Assembly (NCBI GenBank): GCA_016800925.1
Contig: JABCPU010000464.1
Coordinates: 1 to 51,020 of the forward strand
DNA length: 51,020 bases
Origin: Suillus spraguei
Lineage: Eukaryota > Basidiomycota > Agaricomycetes > Boletales > Suillaceae
Direction: 5' to 3'
Notes under the pieces: generated by a model
The model's database searches: none
What the model was told of the DNA's origin: nothing
What the model saw: only the letters and a program-made list of their open reading frames with translations
Part shown: positions 48,244 through 51,020 of the stretch, piece by piece
How the letters are laid out: every line of letters starts with the position of its first letter
Numbering within the stretch: the stretch's first letter is position 1
Translations under genes and position numbers: made by a program

Positions 48244-49002
48244 ATGTTCGCGACACACGCAGATCCCGCATCTCTAGACCTTATGTTCCCTCAAGAGCTC
48301 ATCTCACCTGAAGTTTCAGCACAGCTTCCCTCTGATCTCCAGGTAAGTCGATAATCGGCTCTCTCTCATTGTTTTCGCATTAAAAAGACATAGATGCGTC
48401 CGCTTGCGTCAACTGATTACAAACGCGGACATCTCGATGTCCTTTCTGTTCTATCCATCGTCAACGATCTCGGCGAGGTCGCATGGGTCGATCAGTTCAA
48501 CGCCATGCGCGCAAACCCGTCCGCCTACTTCTCCATCGTCATCCTTGATAAGGCGAGCGATAAGATCGTCGGAGTAGGCACTGTCTTCATCGAGCGCAAG
48601 TTCCTCCGCGGTCTCGGCACTGTCGGTCACATCGAGGATATCGCCGTCGACAAAAACCAGCAGGGCAAGAAACTTGGCCTTCGTATCATCCAGGCTCTCA
48701 CACATATCAGTGAGAGCAGCGGCTGTTATAAGACCATCTTGAACTGTAGTGACACCAACATTCGTCAGTTGTTTCTCTCCATAGACTTTTATTTATGCTG
48801 ACTAAAGTCCAACAGCCTTCTACGAAAAGTGTGGCTATGTCAAGAAGGAAAACGAGATGGTAATTTTTCAAGCGCTTCTCATAGCCTTTGCTAATGGGAT
48901 GCGCAGGCAAAGTACGCGCCAGACGCGTTAATAACGCACCAAAACTTTGACTTGCAATCCTTTCACTCGTATATAGCATATCATCAATTGCCCGTATTCT
49001 AG
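48244..49002 (+). CDS. GNA1: Glucosamine 6-phosphate N-acetyltransferase
   Basis: Four exons, 48244-48342, 48394-48763, 48816-48859 and 48907-49002, join in phase to 202 aa. It acetylates glucosamine 6-phosphate with acetyl-CoA, a step to UDP-GlcNAc for chitin and glycosylation. The GNAT fold shows as VRPL-like MRPLASTDYKRGHLDVLSVL, then YFSIVILD and VGVGTVFIERKF. The acetyl-CoA loop is HIEDIAVDKNQQGKKLG, followed by CYKTILNCSDTNIPFYEKCGY. The N-terminal 33 residues extend beyond yeast Gna1. After KYAPDA the frame runs on for about 25 residues. A TAATAA lies one base out of frame at that very point, so the true end may be after PDA. Confidence 0.93.
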
Positions 49003-49257
49003 ATTTGACTGCAGAACGTTCTACGCGTACACCTTGCACATACCTGAATCATCGGTTTTATTACCAGCAAATTTTTGATGATTGACAACTCTTCTTGAAG
49101 AGCAAGCGAGCATAGGAATGCATCAAACCTAGACCTCCCCAGAACCAGTAGAAGCGGATGTACCATGGGGAAGCATGCAGCATAGATTTTGCGCGTGATA
49201 AGTCATGTCGAAGAGGATGTGCGATACATAGGCATGTGGCAACAACAAAAGAACTGC

Positions 49258-49870
49258 TCATCGGCCGCCCTTGCCACCCTTCATCTGCTGCTTCGACACC
49301 CTGGGTCCACTCGCAACAGGCGCACGTGCAGGCTACACCGGCGTAAGTCGTACGCGCCCTTCAATTATTGACAACATACCTTGGCCTTTTTTCGACTCTT
49401 TCTCTTTCTTCTCAGTCTTGGCCTTTGCAATGGCCGAAATTCTCTGCTGGTTGCGGACAGCAGCGGTCTGGTTGCGCCTGGCGGCGATAGTAGCAAGGTC
49501 AGCACAACGATGCCACGTTGGTGCTTCACGGTCCGGCGAGAACGCTTCTTAGCAACTTCTTCTGTAATACCCTTCTTGTGCATGCGGCGGTAGACCTGTG
49601 TCCATGCAATCTTACGTGGGTTCTTGCGCTGGAGAACAGGGAAGATTCTTGGAACTGGGCGAATCGGAAAACCTATATCACAAGTGGCATTCAGGTAGGA
49701 AGCTTGAAACTGGGGGAGATGAGCTGACTTTGGAGTCTCCACGGACAAAGAGTTTGCCCTTGGAGGGGTACACACGGAAACCGGAGAACGCGTCGATTTC
49801 GACCTTCTACTCAAACACATTGCACATTTAGATTTCAGCGATAGATGTATATGCAGCGGAGACGCACCAT
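49258..49870 (-). pseudogene. RPL24: 60S ribosomal protein eL24 with single-base frameshifts
   Basis: Exons are 49870-49868 (ATG only), 49806-49729, 49672-49380 and 49332-49258. Exon 2 reads KVEIDAFSGFRVYPSKGKLFVRGDSK. Exon 3 contains RKNPRKIAWTQVYRRMHKKG and EEVAKKRSRRTVKHQRGIV, and exon 4 ends SKQQMKGGKGGR with TGA. These are diagnostic of eL24. Exon 3 has net length 293, one base short of frame. A base is missing before the QRKNP codons (near 49630) and another after GIV (near 49510), and an extra A sits in the run near 49387-49392. Small compensating changes also affect the FANSKN region. Protein conservation outside the indels is otherwise high, which argues for sequence error or very recent decay. 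Confidence 0.85.
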
Positions 49871-50753
49871 CTATAGAACCAGCACGCACGATAAGAAAAG
49901 TCAGTCTGCATCCTTTCCAAAGTCATATAACAACAGAAACGTCATCCGTTTATCAGCCTGATTCATCCACCACTCCTGCAGCTTACTTTGACTGAAATTC
50001 GTCCCAACTTCGCGCATGGACAGAACGGATGCATCTCTGGTGTTTTGCGAGAGAAACAGCATGGATTCTTGCTTACCTTGACGGAATTGCCGGGGCTTGC
50101 TGATTTGGTGACGCCTTCGAGGACGGGGCGAATTCGATGGGTGGCGGGGATTCAACTTCGGCTTGTGCCGTGACCAAATTTGGCAATTCCAAAAGGTTGT
50201 GACATTAGCCTTGTACTTGACCGGGACTGTTGGCCACGTAGAAACGTAGAGTCGCTGAACCAAAGCTGGAGAGGTTCTATTGTGACAGGGACAGTCATAT
50301 CGGGGACTCCCCAATTTTAATTCTCCCGAGTTACTGCTTGCCATTGAAATAATAATGCTTCTACAGCTGCGAACATAACCAAGTTCGAGATTGATATTAA
50401 ATTAAGCCGATAGCTAGAATAGATATTCTGTTGCTGTAGATATTGTTGACACAAGCGCGGGTAAGCCAGTGCAGTGTGTTGAGAAGGGCGCACTGCAGTT
50501 TCAGGTACAGGGGTAAACCCTAAAACAAGAAATTGTCACATGGTGTCACATGTCACTCTGTGCGTGCGAATACACCGCTACCTCCCACCGCGTCAGCAAA
50601 GCCTCTACGCAGTCGCTCCAGGTCACTCCCCAAGTAGTTCCGCCCTCCAAATCTCACTTCTAACGGTGTGTTCCCTTGACAGAGACCACATATTTTCTGT
50701 TTATTCCATCGAATTTTGCCATCTCAAAGCCCTTTTAACGTCGTCTTCCAGTC
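49871..50753. promoter_or_regulatory. Divergent promoter region of eL24 and synaptobrevin
   Basis: About 880 bases. A 147-codon frame on the minus strand (50344-49901) covers part of it but has no recognisable content. A C/T-rich stretch at 50620-50750 precedes the synaptobrevin start. Confidence 0.4.
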
Positions 50754-51020
50754 ATGTTCGTTTGTTCTCTCCAATCACAGAGGCGCAGTACTTCATCTAT
50801 ATTTTTCCCTATCATAGGTCTGAACCTTACGACCCTTATCTTCCTCGCAATGGCTCCTCATCCAATCCCGCTGGTGGATCAAGTCAAGGCGGAAACCCTA
50901 AAACCGCAGCTATCCAACAACAAATCGACGACACCGTCGGTATTATGAGGGGAACATCACAAAGGTCGCAGAACGTGGAGAGAGATTGGATTCATTGCAG
51001 GATAAGACAGGTGCTTGATC
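50754..51020 (+). CDS. Synaptobrevin-type v-SNARE, 5' part, cut by window end
   Basis: The frame from 50818 reads [12 protein letters not shown], then [17 protein letters not shown]. One base later it reads [19 protein letters not shown], the N-terminal half of a synaptobrevin SNARE helix with the central Arg expected within or after this stretch. Synaptobrevins mediate fusion of secretory vesicles with the plasma membrane. The start codon seems to be split: AT at 50754-50755, an intron 50756-50817 (gttcgt...catag), then G TCT GAA. One base is missing between IMR and NIT (near 50951). The sequence stops at a likely donor (acag|gtgctt) at the window edge. No transmembrane segment is seen because the gene is truncated. 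Confidence 0.75.

Noticed and set aside
49901..50344. Open frame of 147 codons on the minus strand upstream of eL24
   Set aside because: Composition is not protein-like, no splice or start support, and it occupies the likely divergent promoter.

Overview
The window reads as nuclear DNA of a filamentous basidiomycete, most likely an Agaricomycete. Genes are split by many short introns of about 45-60 bp with GT...AG ends. There are two AA9 cellulose-active oxygenase genes, three members of the mushroom-expanded DUF6533 membrane family, and housekeeping genes (POL2, ATP2, ASE1, GNA1, eL24, synaptobrevin) with fungal signatures. I joined exons by hand from splice sites and reading phase; where the phases close I give the protein length.

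Layout. 1-3.4 kb: decayed fragments of two genes that are intact a little further on (ASE1 and a GGPPS-like gene) around a DUF6533 gene. 3.7-10.6 kb: three intact minus-strand genes, the GGPPS-like protein (415 aa), the spindle bundler Ase1/MAP65 (799 aa) and mitochondrial ATP synthase beta (539 aa). 11.6-15.4 kb: plus-strand DUF6533 and multi-pass membrane genes. 15.4-18.0 kb: no convincing gene, a purine-rich stretch and a tandem repeat. 18.0-19.6 kb: a secreted aspartic protease with one frameshift and an Asp-rich insertion. 20.4-27.6 kb: DNA polymerase epsilon catalytic subunit in nine exons (2241 aa). 27.7-28.3 kb: a LINE 3' end with poly(A).

28.8-47.3 kb is a duplicated accessory region. 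It holds two DUF4238 genes (793 and 788 aa), two AA9 genes (313 and 262 aa), shared flanking repeats, a LINE insertion with target-site duplication, a DUF6533 gene and remnants of a small beta-trefoil-like protein. 48.2-51.0 kb returns to housekeeping genes: GNA1, a frameshifted eL24 and the 5' part of a synaptobrevin.

The housekeeping genes do not form one pathway. The duplicated accessory part shows how the locus evolves: segmental duplication, then LINE insertion and gene decay, with extracellular enzymes (two AA9 oxygenases and a pepsin-type protease) as its recognisable outputs. Several conserved genes differ from a readable frame by only one to a few single-base indels, some in homopolymers, so assembly error must be excluded before calling them pseudogenes.
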